Shown here: piece by piece, positions 36,275 through 45,553 of the stretch | How positions within the stretch are numbered: the first letter of the stretch is position 1 | Layout: the number at the start of each line of letters is the position of its first letter | Origin: Maridesulfovibrio sp963676295 | GTDB lineage: Bacteria; Desulfobacterota; Desulfovibrionia; Desulfovibrionales; Desulfovibrionaceae | DNA: 64,000 nucleotides | Direction: 5' to 3' (one strand) | Assembly (NCBI GenBank): GCA_963676295.2 | Contig: CAXXJR010000029.1 | Translations under genes and position numbers: made by a program | Notes under the pieces: model-generated | The model's database searches: none | The model's input: only the letters and a program-made list of their open reading frames with translations | Told to the model about the DNA's origin: nothing

Positions 36275-37078
36275 ATGATGCACAAAAATAAGAATCCAGC
36301 TGAATCTGAAAGCCCGCTTAGAAAAATTATTGCATCAATGAATCTAACATGGATTAATACAGGTATTTATCTATCCTTACTTACATGGACTCTTGCAAGT
36401 ATTATATTTTCACCTGTCTGCTATTTAGTTCTTACAAAACTACTAGCTTGGAAAAAATCAGATACACTTCGAAAAATGATTTGGTTCTATGGATGGATAT
36501 GTTCACATTTAATGAAACTTTTTGTTGATATTAAGTGGCCAGAACAACCACAGTTACCAAATCCATGTATCATTGTTTCAAATCATGAGTCTTTTTTTGA
36601 CCCATACCTTGTTTCATTTCAGCCCAATAAAAATATTTGTATGGCCGTTCGTAACTGGCCATTTAAAATCCCATTTTATGGTTTTTTTATGAGTATGGCC
36701 GGATATATCAACGTAGAGGATTTAGAATTTAGTCAGATTGTTGAGCAAGCGAGAACTGCTCTTGAAGAAAAAGCATCTCTAATGTTCTTCCCAGAAGGCA
36801 CAAGAAGTACAGATGGAAAGTTGCGCCGTTTTCATTCTGGTCCGTTTTACGTTTCAGTAAAAACGGGGATTCCGATCGTGGCCTTATGTCTTTCCGGAAC
36901 TCATAATCTACTACCCAAAAATAAAATGTTAATTAGACCCTCTAAAATTCGTGGGAAAATACTAAAACCCATTTATCCACTAGAATATAAAGATCATGAA
37001 AGCGGACATATTGAATTGCGAAATAGAGTAAAAGAAAATATGATTACAGCTATCAAGCAGTTAAACTCAATGAAATAA
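36275..37078 (+). CDS. PlsC-type 1-acyl-glycerol-phosphate acyltransferase-like protein
   Basis: 267 residues. An N-terminal membrane segment (about 28-55) precedes the acyltransferase domain with the catalytic NHESFFD motif (NHx4D, near residue 108) and FPEGTRS (near 174). It resembles phospholipid-making enzymes, but its place within the cluster suggests that it transfers the polyene acyl chain, or an ordinary acyl chain, to a lipid anchor. ATG ATG at the start leaves a one-codon uncertainty. Confidence 0.85.
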   Translation: MMHKNKNPAESESPLRKIIASMNLTWINTGIYLSLLTWTLASIIFSPVCYLVLTKLLAWKKSDTLRKMIWFYGWICSHLMKLFVDIKWPEQPQLPNPCIIVSNHESFFDPYLVSFQPNKNICMAVRNWPFKIPFYGFFMSMAGYINVEDLEFSQIVEQARTALEEKASLMFFPEGTRSTDGKLRRFHSGPFYVSVKTGIPIVALCLSGTHNLLPKNKMLIRPSKIRGKILKPIYPLEYKDHESGHIELRNRVKENMITAIKQLNSMK

Positions 37079-37109
37079 CAACTAACAGTTAAACTTCAGG
37101 AGATTTGAA

Positions 37110-37526
37110 ATGAAACCCTTCCGAATTACTCTTTTAATTACTATTATCTGTGCTATTGCTTTTCTCTCAGGTTGCAGGACTGCCACAATTCAGAACATCG
37201 AAATGGCTCCAATATTGACTGATAGTTCAAACACTAAGACTTTAGATCAAGTAAAAAACTCTATTATAAGAGCAGGATACAGCCTAAACTGGAAAATGTC
37301 AGACATTGCTCCAGGTCATCTTGTAGGAACTTTGAATCTCCGCAGTCACCAAGCAGTTGTTGATATTACTTACACAACTAAAGATTACAGCATTAACTAT
37401 AAATCTAGCACCAATTTAAAACATAAAGGTGACAAAATTCATAGCAACTATAATGCATGGGTAAACAATTTGTCTAACGCTATAAACCGCGAATTAGAAC
37501 CAACTATTCAATCAACCGGAAAATAA
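37110..37526 (+). CDS. Lipoprotein of the aryl-polyene-type cluster
   Basis: 138 residues. Signal with lipobox (FLSGC at residue 21), preceded by CAGGAG. The mature domain of about 115 residues has regular alternating strands (ATIQNIEMAPILT, HLVGTLNLRSHQAVVDITYT) that suggest a small beta-rich outer-membrane lipoprotein. No family recognised with certainty. It ends the first transcription unit; a hairpin follows 43 bp later. Confidence 0.75.
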   Translation: MKPFRITLLITIICAIAFLSGCRTATIQNIEMAPILTDSSNTKTLDQVKNSIIRAGYSLNWKMSDIAPGHLVGTLNLRSHQAVVDITYTTKDYSINYKSSTNLKHKGDKIHSNYNAWVNNLSNAINRELEPTIQSTGK

Positions 37527-37568
37527 CCTACCACCTCAACATCTCAGTTTACCATTAATAAATACATA

Positions 37569-37600
37569 GATTAGGGCAATGATAACACATTGCCCTAATC
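37569..37600 (+). terminator. Hairpin after the first biosynthetic unit
   Basis: A perfect 13-bp stem (37569-37581 with 37588-37600, GATTAGGGCAATG and complement) around a 6-nt loop. Only TT follows, so it is at best a moderate terminator. It lies in the 412-bp gene-free stretch 37527-37938, which otherwise shows only A/T-rich sequence and would hold the promoter for the second unit. Confidence 0.55.
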
Positions 37601-37938
37601 TTGGATAAGCTCTTAAAAGTTTGGATCAATAAAATTAAATAATTAAATTCATCTTTTGTATACAACTCATATCTTCTTGAAGAACTCCAATTTAGAGCTT
37701 TATTAAATCTATATGCGAGTTATAAACTTTAGTTTTAAATAATTGTTCTAATGGAGTTTATGCTTAACTTAAAATATAACCGTTAAAAACCTACGCAAGT
37801 GGCACTACCATATTAAAGGCTAATATAAAGTATATGAATTTTGCAACAACAGTCACAGATTTCGTAGTATGTTTAACAAAACCTTATTGTCGCGTTAGCC
37901 TTCTCATACTGACAAAATCAAGTATACGGAACTAAATT

Positions 37939-38376
37939 ATGACCTTCCCAATTGAAGCTAAAAAACTACTTCCACATCGCGGTAAGATGCTTTTAATCAA
38001 CAGCGTAATCCATGCATCAGAAGGAGCAGGAACTGCAACAGCATTTCTTTCACCTGAAAGCATTACTCATTCAAATTCCGGCTCCATCCTGTCCCCATTT
38101 TTTATAGAACTTGTTGCTCAAACGTATGCAGCTGTATGCGGATATTCTTATCTGCAGCAAAATGCTCCAATTCCTAATGGCTACCTTGTAGGAGTTCAGA
38201 AATTTAATTTTCATTATTCTGATTTTCCTTCAATAATTAATGATCTCAACATATCTGTTCAGACAACGGGTGAGTTCGATGGATTTGCAGTTGTTAAAGG
38301 TACAGTCTCACAAAACAACACTGCTCTTGCTGAAGGAAAAATTAAAGTCTGGGTTCCACAGGAACAAAACAATTAA
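37939..38376 (+). CDS. ApeP-like hotdog-fold dehydratase subunit
   Basis: 145 residues, hotdog fold. It starts with the family's LLPHRGKMLLINSV and has the EL(V)AQTYAAVCGY helix with the acidic residue of FabZ-like dehydratases. In aryl polyene pathways such a protein works with a second hotdog dehydratase to remove water from 3-hydroxyacyl-ACP; the second copy here is at 42107. First gene of the second unit. Confidence 0.8.
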   Translation: MTFPIEAKKLLPHRGKMLLINSVIHASEGAGTATAFLSPESITHSNSGSILSPFFIELVAQTYAAVCGYSYLQQNAPIPNGYLVGVQKFNFHYSDFPSIINDLNISVQTTGEFDGFAVVKGTVSQNNTALAEGKIKVWVPQEQNN

Positions 38377-38417
38377 GACCTTACAGCCTATTTAACACAG
38401 GAACAAAAATTCATAAT

Positions 38418-39095
38418 ATGTTTTTCTTCAAACACCCAAACATTAGAGAGTCAACGGTTAGATTCGTGCTAAACCTACTCTTATGCATCGCTTTTGTTCA
38501 TATATTATGCATTCCAGCTCTCGCTCAGCAAAAATATAAACAGGATAAAATAACTTTAGCACTTGAAGCTAATTCAGAAAAAATCATAACAATTTCAAGT
38601 GAATTCACTCAACAAAGTTATATTTCACTTTTTGAGGATACTATAATATCTAAAGGCAAATTTGCATTTGCCAAACCTAATTATTTGCGATGGGAATACC
38701 TAAAACCATTCGCATCCGGTTTTATAATTAAAGGAGAAAATGGATTAAGGTGGGATGAATCTGATAAAAATTCTACTACATTCAACATAAAAACATCACC
38801 AGAAATGGAGATCGTCTCTCAACAAATCTTAGCATGGACAACCATGAATATGGCATGGCTTAAATCTGTATATAATATTTCCATAACTTCCGACTCCCCA
38901 ATAGTTATGGAACTTACACCTAAGTCCACCGCGACCAGAGAATTCCTTAATCAAATCATTGTCTTTTTTTCAAATGATAAAAGTCATCTTACAGCACTGG
39001 AGCTCCACGAACCTTGCGGTGACTATACAAGAATTGAATTTTCAAAGGTCCTAATCAATACAAATTTGCCTCCTAAGACTTTTACAAGCCACTAG
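38418..39095 (+). CDS. LolA-like outer-membrane lipoprotein carrier
   Basis: 225 residues with an N-terminal membrane/signal segment (about 13-35, ending ALAQQ). The mature part has the LolA-family pattern (SEFTQQSYISLFEDTIISKG, then FAKPNYLRWEYLKPF). Aryl polyene clusters carry a LolA-like protein thought to ferry the lipid-linked product across the periplasm. It is followed 2 bp later by the exporter gene. Confidence 0.85.
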   Translation: MFFFKHPNIRESTVRFVLNLLLCIAFVHILCIPALAQQKYKQDKITLALEANSEKIITISSEFTQQSYISLFEDTIISKGKFAFAKPNYLRWEYLKPFASGFIIKGENGLRWDESDKNSTTFNIKTSPEMEIVSQQILAWTTMNMAWLKSVYNISITSDSPIVMELTPKSTATREFLNQIIVFFSNDKSHLTALELHEPCGDYTRIEFSKVLINTNLPPKTFTSH

Positions 39096-39097
39096 TC

Positions 39098-41512
39098 ATG
39101 ATTCTTTCACTATTTACATCTAAAAATTATTCAAAGAAACATGCGCAAATACGCTACGTTCTATTTTTAATACTTTTCGTAATTCTTTGCGTGCTCCCCT
39201 TGCGGTCTGTTTCCTTTAGAGAAGATATCTCTGCAATGATTCCTGCAGGAACGGATGGACGGATCAAAGAAGACTTTACGTTACTTCAAAAAGCTCCTTT
39301 ATCCGGTAGTGTGCTCATTACATTACAGAGTAAAAAAGTTACTCCAGAACAACTAATAAATGTAGCCAAAAGCCTTTCTAGTCGGTTTAAACCTCCTTAT
39401 TTCATTCTGCAGGATTATTCAAAAACTACTCCTCAATCCATTATAGATTATTTGCTTACACAAGCTCCTAACTTAACGACAGAAGCAGATTTGAAAAATT
39501 TAGAAGAATTAACCTCTCCTAATACGGTTGCAGCAACATTAAAAAGAAATAAACACCAACTAATTTCTCCTATTGGTATTGGTGTTAAAAAAATTATCGT
39601 ATCTGATCCGCTCAACCTTCGTAGTCTCTATTTAAAAAAAATTGCTTCGCTAAGATTTTTACCTCACTTCAATACAAAAGGTCAGCACATACTAAACAAT
39701 GACCAAACAGCATTATTGCTGATTGCTAAATCCCAAATCCCTATGACTGATTCTAATGGTGGTGAGAAACTTCTGTCCAACTTTAAACAAATAAGCCACT
39801 CTGCTCTTGCAGAAAATAATTTAAAATCTTCTGACATTTCAATCTCACTGCTAAGTGGCCATATTTATACTGTTGCCAATGCCTCTATCATCAAACATGA
39901 TTTAACTACAATTTCAATTGTATCGGCAGTAGCACTGATAATACTTTTCTTATTTTCATTCCGACATGTAGGGGCCTTAGCTATTTTTTTAGCTCCAGGT
40001 ATAGCAATCATGGCAGGTCTAGGAAGTACCGCCATTTTTTTCCCCAATATGTCCACTATTGTCATTGGCTTCGGCTCAATATTAATGGGTGTTTCAATTG
40101 ACTTTGCAATTCACACATACTTTGCACTTGCAGACCGACCTGATGATCCTAAACAAGCTGTTAGGAATATCAAATTTCCAATTCTTTATGGGGCAGCCAC
40201 GTCTTGTGTTGCATTTGGAGCATTGTATATTTCAGGCATACCTGGGATCAAACAACTCGCTGTTTTTTCCGTAGTAGGGATTATTGCAGCTTGCAGTTAT
40301 GCGCTTTTGTTCATCCCTAATTTTTGTTGCTCATTCCCTTCAATATCCCAAAATACGCCCCCAAGATTAGAATCAAAAAAACGCGGATCAAAAAAAATCA
40401 CATTAATTATTTCAGCTATTCTAATCATATCAGGTAGTATTATTGCATTATCTAATTGTTTTGACACTGAGCTTAAACACTTAGGTTATATTTCAGAAAA
40501 TATCCATAATACAGAAAAGATATTCACTGATTCATGGGGAGATCTCCGTGGGCATTCTTTACTTTTTGCATCTGGATCAACACAGCAAGAAGCACTACAA
40601 AAGAACGCTAAGGTATGGGCTGATATAACTAAAAATTTACAAAATGAAAAAGCTATCAATATATCTCAAGTTCTTCCTGACTATCAAGCGCAACAAGATA
40701 ATTTTTCCCGATGGAGAAAATTTTGGAATAATAATAAAATTAATGAAACAAAAGCAATCCTCCAAAAAGAAGGAGCTAAGCTCCACTTTGCTCCGAAAAT
40801 CTTTGATAGCAGTATAAAAAAACTAAGCAATCCTATTGTTCCAGAATCAATACAAAGCATGCGTTCCAGCTCTCTTGGATTTCTTGCTGAAATGCTCATT
40901 CCTAAAACATCATATCAGGAGCATGTAAACATTATCACATTGCTTCCTGATACTGAGCGAATAATAAAATATTATACACCTCAGAAAGAAACACTTTTAG
41001 GAGTACGATTAGTTGCACAAAGCAAATTCAAACAAGCGCTCGAATTTGAAATGGAGAAAGATATTCTGAGATTTATTGGCTTATCAGGAGTCCTTGTAAT
41101 AATTTTAATTTTACTCTTATTCAAAAACATACGCCGAGCTACACTTGCCATTTTCCCAGCTATATTTGGAGTTATTTCTACATTTTCATTGCTTAGTATT
41201 CTAAATATCCCACTTAATATTTTTCATATTATAGCTTTACCACTTGTCATAGGTTTAGGTGCGGATTATGGGATTTTCATGGTATTTCAGGAAGTAAAAG
41301 AGGCTACTCCATCAACATTAAAAGCCGTTCGCATATCTGGATTGACAACTTTAGCAGGGTTCGGTGTGCTAGTTCTTGCAAAACATCCATCTTTGAACTC
41401 ACTAGGAGCAACTGTTGCAATTGGCATCAGTTCAGCCCTGTTATGTGCAATATTTATTCTACCAAGATTATTAAACTTGCATTACACAACTAATCAGAGC
41501 AAAGAAGCTTGA
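39098..41512 (+). CDS. MMPL/RND-family exporter
   Basis: 804 residues with two repeats of one membrane helix, a periplasmic domain and a five-helix bundle, the RND/MMPL layout. Membrane bundles are near residues 268-400 and 650-795; the second repeat shows GLSGVLVIILILLLF and ALPLVIGLGADYGIFMVFQE. It probably flips or exports the polyene lipid at the inner membrane. It lies between the LolA-like and DUF3261-like genes, the order I recall for apeL-apeM-apeN. Confidence 0.9.
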   Translation: MILSLFTSKNYSKKHAQIRYVLFLILFVILCVLPLRSVSFREDISAMIPAGTDGRIKEDFTLLQKAPLSGSVLITLQSKKVTPEQLINVAKSLSSRFKPPYFILQDYSKTTPQSIIDYLLTQAPNLTTEADLKNLEELTSPNTVAATLKRNKHQLISPIGIGVKKIIVSDPLNLRSLYLKKIASLRFLPHFNTKGQHILNNDQTALLLIAKSQIPMTDSNGGEKLLSNFKQISHSALAENNLKSSDISISLLSGHIYTVANASIIKHDLTTISIVSAVALIILFLFSFRHVGALAIFLAPGIAIMAGLGSTAIFFPNMSTIVIGFGSILMGVSIDFAIHTYFALADRPDDPKQAVRNIKFPILYGAATSCVAFGALYISGIPGIKQLAVFSVVGIIAACSYALLFIPNFCCSFPSISQNTPPRLESKKRGSKKITLIISAILIISGSIIALSNCFDTELKHLGYISENIHNTEKIFTDSWGDLRGHSLLFASGSTQQEALQKNAKVWADITKNLQNEKAINISQVLPDYQAQQDNFSRWRKFWNNNKINETKAILQKEGAKLHFAPKIFDSSIKKLSNPIVPESIQSMRSSSLGFLAEMLIPKTSYQEHVNIITLLPDTERIIKYYTPQKETLLGVRLVAQSKFKQALEFEMEKDILRFIGLSGVLVIILILLLFKNIRRATLAIFPAIFGVISTFSLLSILNIPLNIFHIIALPLVIGLGADYGIFMVFQEVKEATPSTLKAVRISGLTTLAGFGVLVLAKHPSLNSLGATVAIGISSALLCAIFILPRLLNLHYTTNQSKEA

Positions 41513-41513
41513 C

Positions 41514-42089
41514 ATGCGTAAGATATTGCAAAATTTTATACTCTTTCAACTGTTACTAGTATCACTTGTCTTCCCTTTAGGGTGCTCAACACATACTACT
41601 CCCCCAACAGACCAGAAAGAATATAAAAATTATAGATTATATCACTCAGGAGTGCTCGAGATACAGGGTAAGCGTATACCTCTTAGAGGAATTTTACTTT
41701 ATTCTCCTGAATTTAGATATGCCAAGATCGTTATTTTAAACGAGATGGGACTTAAACTTTTTATAGCTGAGATAAAAGCTTTTACGCCCAAAAAAGTAAA
41801 TAGGTATCAAAAAGAATATACCTCCAAACCTCTCTACATCTCACCATTCATTAGAGCAATACCACATTTCTACGAAGAAGCAGTGGATTGCATTTATGAG
41901 TTATATTTATCAGATCCACCTTTAGGGATTGATACGAACTCTTCAGATTTCAGAAAAGAACGTTCACCTTACGTCATTACAGGAAAAGGATCTGTTCAAA
42001 TCAACAACCATATTTTCCCACAACATATATTTATTATTAATAAAAATAAAAATTTTAGCCTTGAGCTATTGCTAAACGCCAACCCTTAA
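41514..42089 (+). CDS. DUF3261-like lipoprotein
   Basis: 191 residues with lipobox PLGC at residue 24 and a mature beta-rich domain (LYHSGVLEIQGKRIPLRGIL, then a central RIPHF-type region). A DUF3261 lipoprotein accompanies LolA and MMPL genes in aryl polyene clusters and is thought to act at the outer membrane. It begins 1 bp after the exporter stop, so the two are coupled. Confidence 0.78.
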   Translation: MRKILQNFILFQLLLVSLVFPLGCSTHTTPPTDQKEYKNYRLYHSGVLEIQGKRIPLRGILLYSPEFRYAKIVILNEMGLKLFIAEIKAFTPKKVNRYQKEYTSKPLYISPFIRAIPHFYEEAVDCIYELYLSDPPLGIDTNSSDFRKERSPYVITGKGSVQINNHIFPQHIFIINKNKNFSLELLLNANP

Positions 42090-42106
42090 ATCGGAATACT
42101 TTTAAT

Positions 42107-42493
42107 ATGGATATCCATGCGCAAATCAAAGAAGCAGCCGGTCCTCTAGAAATAATAGGTGAAGAAACATACTCGCGCACCTTCATTCTTAAATCCTCAT
42201 TTTCTGGATTCGACGGTCATTTTCCCAATAATCCTATTCTACCAGGAGTTCTACAAATTATACTAGGGGAAACCAGCATTCTTGAAGCTCTTGAGAAAAA
42301 AAAATTAAACCAAACTTTTGCCATAAAAAATGTTACAAGATGCAAATTTCTACGACCGATCACCCCAGGTGAAGTAATTTTATTAAACTTTACAATTCAA
42401 AAGGACCAATTAGACTATACCTGCATGTGCTCTCTGAGCATAGGAACAAGTAAAGCCACTTCATATCAACTAACATTTTCTCCAAGAGTCTAA
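42107..42493 (+). CDS. ApeI/FabZ-like 3-hydroxyacyl-ACP dehydratase
   Basis: 128 residues. The hotdog active-site stretch GFDGHFPNNPILPGVLQI contains the catalytic histidine of FabA/FabZ-type dehydratases. It should form the trans double bond in each elongation cycle and pairs with the hotdog protein at 37939. It ends 1 bp before the thioesterase gene. Confidence 0.88.
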   Translation: MDIHAQIKEAAGPLEIIGEETYSRTFILKSSFSGFDGHFPNNPILPGVLQIILGETSILEALEKKKLNQTFAIKNVTRCKFLRPITPGEVILLNFTIQKDQLDYTCMCSLSIGTSKATSYQLTFSPRV

Positions 42494-42494
42494 A

Positions 42495-42992
42495 ATGTCT
42501 TCAAAAATATATTTTCCAACTCAAAGTTGTGCACCAGCTCCGCTAAGGCTAACCATTTCTCGTAAGATTAGATTCGAGGAAGTAGATCTCATGAATATCG
42601 TCTGGCATGGACGATATCCTAGCTATTTTGAGGATGGCCGAATAGCCCTTGGGGATGTATACGGTATAGGCTACAAAGACCTATACATGTCTAATATTGC
42701 TGCACCTATCAAAAAAATGCATATAGATTACATCAAACCTCTCAATTTTGGTGAGACAATCACAATTGAAACGATACTGCACTGGACTGAAGCAGCGCGA
42801 ATGAATTACGAATTCATAATCAGAAACTCATCTAACGAAATAACTACCACAGGTTACACAGTTCAGCTTTTTATAAAAGACGATGAGTTAATGATATTTC
42901 AACCTGATTTATTTGCTGAATTATGTGAAAAATGGAAATCAGGAACATTGTCTCCCCTACGACCTATAAATGATTCTTCAAGCGCAATTTAA
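42495..42992 (+). CDS. 4HBT-type acyl thioesterase
   Basis: 165 residues. The catalytic region EEVDLMNIVWHGRYPSYFED holds the aspartate and the VWHxRY pattern of 4-hydroxybenzoyl-CoA/YbgC thioesterases. In aryl polyene clusters this enzyme may clear stalled chains or release the product (inference). It starts 1 bp after the dehydratase gene. Confidence 0.85.
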   Translation: MSSKIYFPTQSCAPAPLRLTISRKIRFEEVDLMNIVWHGRYPSYFEDGRIALGDVYGIGYKDLYMSNIAAPIKKMHIDYIKPLNFGETITIETILHWTEAARMNYEFIIRNSSNEITTTGYTVQLFIKDDELMIFQPDLFAELCEKWKSGTLSPLRPINDSSSAI

Positions 42993-42997
42993 AAATA

Positions 42998-44338
42998 ATG
43001 GCATCCATTTTTTTAATATCTTCTAATACAGTGGTAGAACCTTACCCTGTCTATCCGATTGGAATGTCAATTATTGCCGCAGCATTACAGAATGCTGGGC
43101 ATAAAGTTGTACAGTATGACATGTTAGTTCACGGACAAGATTTAAACGACCTTACCAATAAACTCAAAAGAGATAGTCCTGACTACGTAGGAATATCTAT
43201 TCGAAATGTAGACAATGTTGATTCTTTTACCTCCCATAAAAACGGATACATTCAAAAAGTTAAAGAGATTATTCATTCAATAAAAATTCTAAATATTCAA
43301 GTTATTGTTGGAGGGGCTGGCTTTTCTTTACTTCCAGATGAAATATTATCTTTTATTGGTGCTGACTATGGAATCATTGGTGAAGGCGAACAAAAAATGG
43401 TCAAACTTATTCAACAACTCGAATCGAAAGAAAAACCTCAAGTTATATACGGACCTCAAAAGGGGCTCAGTAGTTCCGAAATGCTTTCCCCTCGCTGGTC
43501 GCCAGAACTAGTTAAGTTTTATCTACAAGAAAGTGGTATAATTAATATTCAGACCAAACGAGGTTGCGAGAACCGATGTGCATACTGCACATATCCAGCA
43601 CTCGAAGGCCATAGAATGCGATTTAGACCAACAGAGACAGTTGCAGCTGAAATCGAATTACTTTGCAGTTTAGGAGCAGAACATTTCTTTTTTACTGACT
43701 CAGTATTTAATGATCGCACTGGGCATTATCTCACAGTTGCTGAAGAAATTATTCGCCGAAATATTAATATTAAATGGTCTGCTTTTTTTCAACCGCATCG
43801 GATTGAAAATGACGAATTACAGTTACTCAAACGTTCTGGAATGCAAGCCATTGAAGTGGGTACTGACGCAACATCAGACACAACCTTACGCGCGATGAAC
43901 AAGGGCTTTAGCCTTTCTGATGTAATTGATTTCAATGAAAAATGTATAGCTCAGCGAATCCCTTGTGCCCATTTTGTCATATTCGGTGGCCCCGAAGAAT
44001 CAATGCAAACAGTGCACGAAGGAATTAATAATATGAATTCTCTAAGAAAATGCGTTGTCTTCCCTTTTTCTGGCATAAGACTTCACAAAGAATCTCCACT
44101 TTTTGCACGAGCTTTAAATGAAGGAATAGTTTACCCGGAACAACCTCTTCTAGATCCTCTATATTACTTTTCACCACTACTAGATAAAGATGAAATGAAT
44201 GACACACTTATTGCTGGATTTAAAAAACGAAGAGATAGGTTATTCCCTCCGGACGAAGGACAACAACGAATCAATATTATGAAAAAATTCGGTTTTAGAG
44301 GGATTATGTGGGATCAACTTATTAGATTTGACAATTAA
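42998..44338 (+). CDS. B12-binding-type radical SAM enzyme
   Basis: 446 residues. The N-terminal part (about 1-150) has the Rossmann-like pattern of cobalamin-binding domains (YPIGMSIIAAALQNAGHKVV, IIGEGEQ) without an obvious DxHxxG. The radical SAM cluster is C190-x3-C194-x2-C197 in GCENRCAYCTY. Relatives methylate or rearrange unreactive carbons. As no ordinary methyltransferase is found in this cluster, it is the best candidate for tailoring the aryl head or chain; this is inference. It starts 5 bp after the thioesterase stop. Confidence 0.85.
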   Translation: MASIFLISSNTVVEPYPVYPIGMSIIAAALQNAGHKVVQYDMLVHGQDLNDLTNKLKRDSPDYVGISIRNVDNVDSFTSHKNGYIQKVKEIIHSIKILNIQVIVGGAGFSLLPDEILSFIGADYGIIGEGEQKMVKLIQQLESKEKPQVIYGPQKGLSSSEMLSPRWSPELVKFYLQESGIINIQTKRGCENRCAYCTYPALEGHRMRFRPTETVAAEIELLCSLGAEHFFFTDSVFNDRTGHYLTVAEEIIRRNINIKWSAFFQPHRIENDELQLLKRSGMQAIEVGTDATSDTTLRAMNKGFSLSDVIDFNEKCIAQRIPCAHFVIFGGPEESMQTVHEGINNMNSLRKCVVFPFSGIRLHKESPLFARALNEGIVYPEQPLLDPLYYFSPLLDKDEMNDTLIAGFKKRRDRLFPPDEGQQRINIMKKFGFRGIMWDQLIRFDN

Positions 44339-44351
44339 CACCCTAAAATAC

Positions 44352-45542
44352 ATGACAATAAAAAAAGAACGTTTAGAATTAATGGTGAACCCATTAGTAG
44401 TTATTCCTATTTATAATCACGGTAAAACCTTACGCAATATAGCAGAGCGATCCTTAGCAACAGGTTATGACGTATTAATAGTAGATGATGGGAGCACAGA
44501 CGATGGAGTTAATACAGTACGAGATCTACCTGTATCAATAATTACACATAAGCAAAACAAAGGAAAAGGTCAGGCCATTCTAACTGCGGCAAATGAAGCT
44601 AAAATATTAGGCAAAACTCATATTATTACAATTGATTCAGACGGGCAGCACTTTCCTGAAGAAATTCCTCTTTTTGTTACGGCCATAAGCAAAAGTCCAC
44701 GTGCGATAATTATCGGTTGCCGTGATTTCAATGGAGAAAACATTCCAAATTCATCTAAATTTGGCCGTAATTTTTCAAACTTTTGGTTACGTGTACAAAC
44801 AGGAATAAAAATTTCTGACGTTCAAAGTGGCTTTAGAGCATACCCTGTTGAAATTTTTTCAGTATTAAAAACAACTGAACGACGCTACGCTTTTGAAGTT
44901 GAAATACTTGTTAAAGCTGCTTGGGCTGGTTTTATACTCAAAGATCAACCCATCAGAGTTCATTACCCTCACCCATCAGAAAGAATTTCACACTTTAAAG
45001 CTTTGAAGGATAATATTCAAATATCTCTTCTTAACACTAGACTTACTGCACGCGCTTTCCTTCCTGTGCCTCATCGTCAATATGACAAAGATGAAAGCGG
45101 TAAAATATCCCCTATTCATCCCCTGCGCTCACTGAAATTACTACTTTCAAAAGACGAAACACCATTCACATTATCTATCTCTGGCGCAATAGGTATGCTG
45201 CTTGGCACACTGCCTCTCATAGCCATGCATTCCATTATTATAATTTTAGTGTGCGGATATTTCAGATTAAATAAAATAACAGGGCTTGCTGTCAGCCAAA
45301 TTTGCATACCTCCGATTATTCCAGCATTATGCATTGAAACTGGGTACTATTTACAACATAAAGAATTTTTAACAGATATTTCTTTGCAGACAATTGGATA
45401 TGAAGCTTTAGATAGGCTTTATGAGTGGATTTTAGGATCTTTAGTACTTGGTCCTCTATTTGCTATTACAATCGGCTTAGCCATATATGTATTATCCAGC
45501 ACTATTAAACATTTTATAACAATTAAAAATACTAATAAATAG
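44352..45542 (+). CDS. Family 2 glycosyltransferase with C-terminal DUF2062-like membrane domain
   Basis: 396 residues if started at the ATG 44352; a TTG at 44328 and an ATG at 44382 are also possible, and none has a good ribosome binding site. The catalytic domain shows VVIPIYNHGKTL and IVDDGST (GT-A fold, metal-binding acidic residues) and TIDSDGQHFP. About 130 C-terminal residues (from PIHPLRSLKLLLS) have three hydrophobic segments resembling DUF2062. It is DPM1-like, so it may add a sugar to the lipid or aryl head. Confidence 0.85.
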   Translation: MTIKKERLELMVNPLVVIPIYNHGKTLRNIAERSLATGYDVLIVDDGSTDDGVNTVRDLPVSIITHKQNKGKGQAILTAANEAKILGKTHIITIDSDGQHFPEEIPLFVTAISKSPRAIIIGCRDFNGENIPNSSKFGRNFSNFWLRVQTGIKISDVQSGFRAYPVEIFSVLKTTERRYAFEVEILVKAAWAGFILKDQPIRVHYPHPSERISHFKALKDNIQISLLNTRLTARAFLPVPHRQYDKDESGKISPIHPLRSLKLLLSKDETPFTLSISGAIGMLLGTLPLIAMHSIIIILVCGYFRLNKITGLAVSQICIPPIIPALCIETGYYLQHKEFLTDISLQTIGYEALDRLYEWILGSLVLGPLFAITIGLAIYVLSSTIKHFITIKNTNK

Positions 45543-45553
45543 TAAGACTTAGC

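Noticed and set aside
37527..37938. A hidden small gene in the gap within the biosynthetic cluster
   Set aside because: I found no start with a ribosome binding site and no coherent frame; only a hairpin and A/T-rich sequence are visible.
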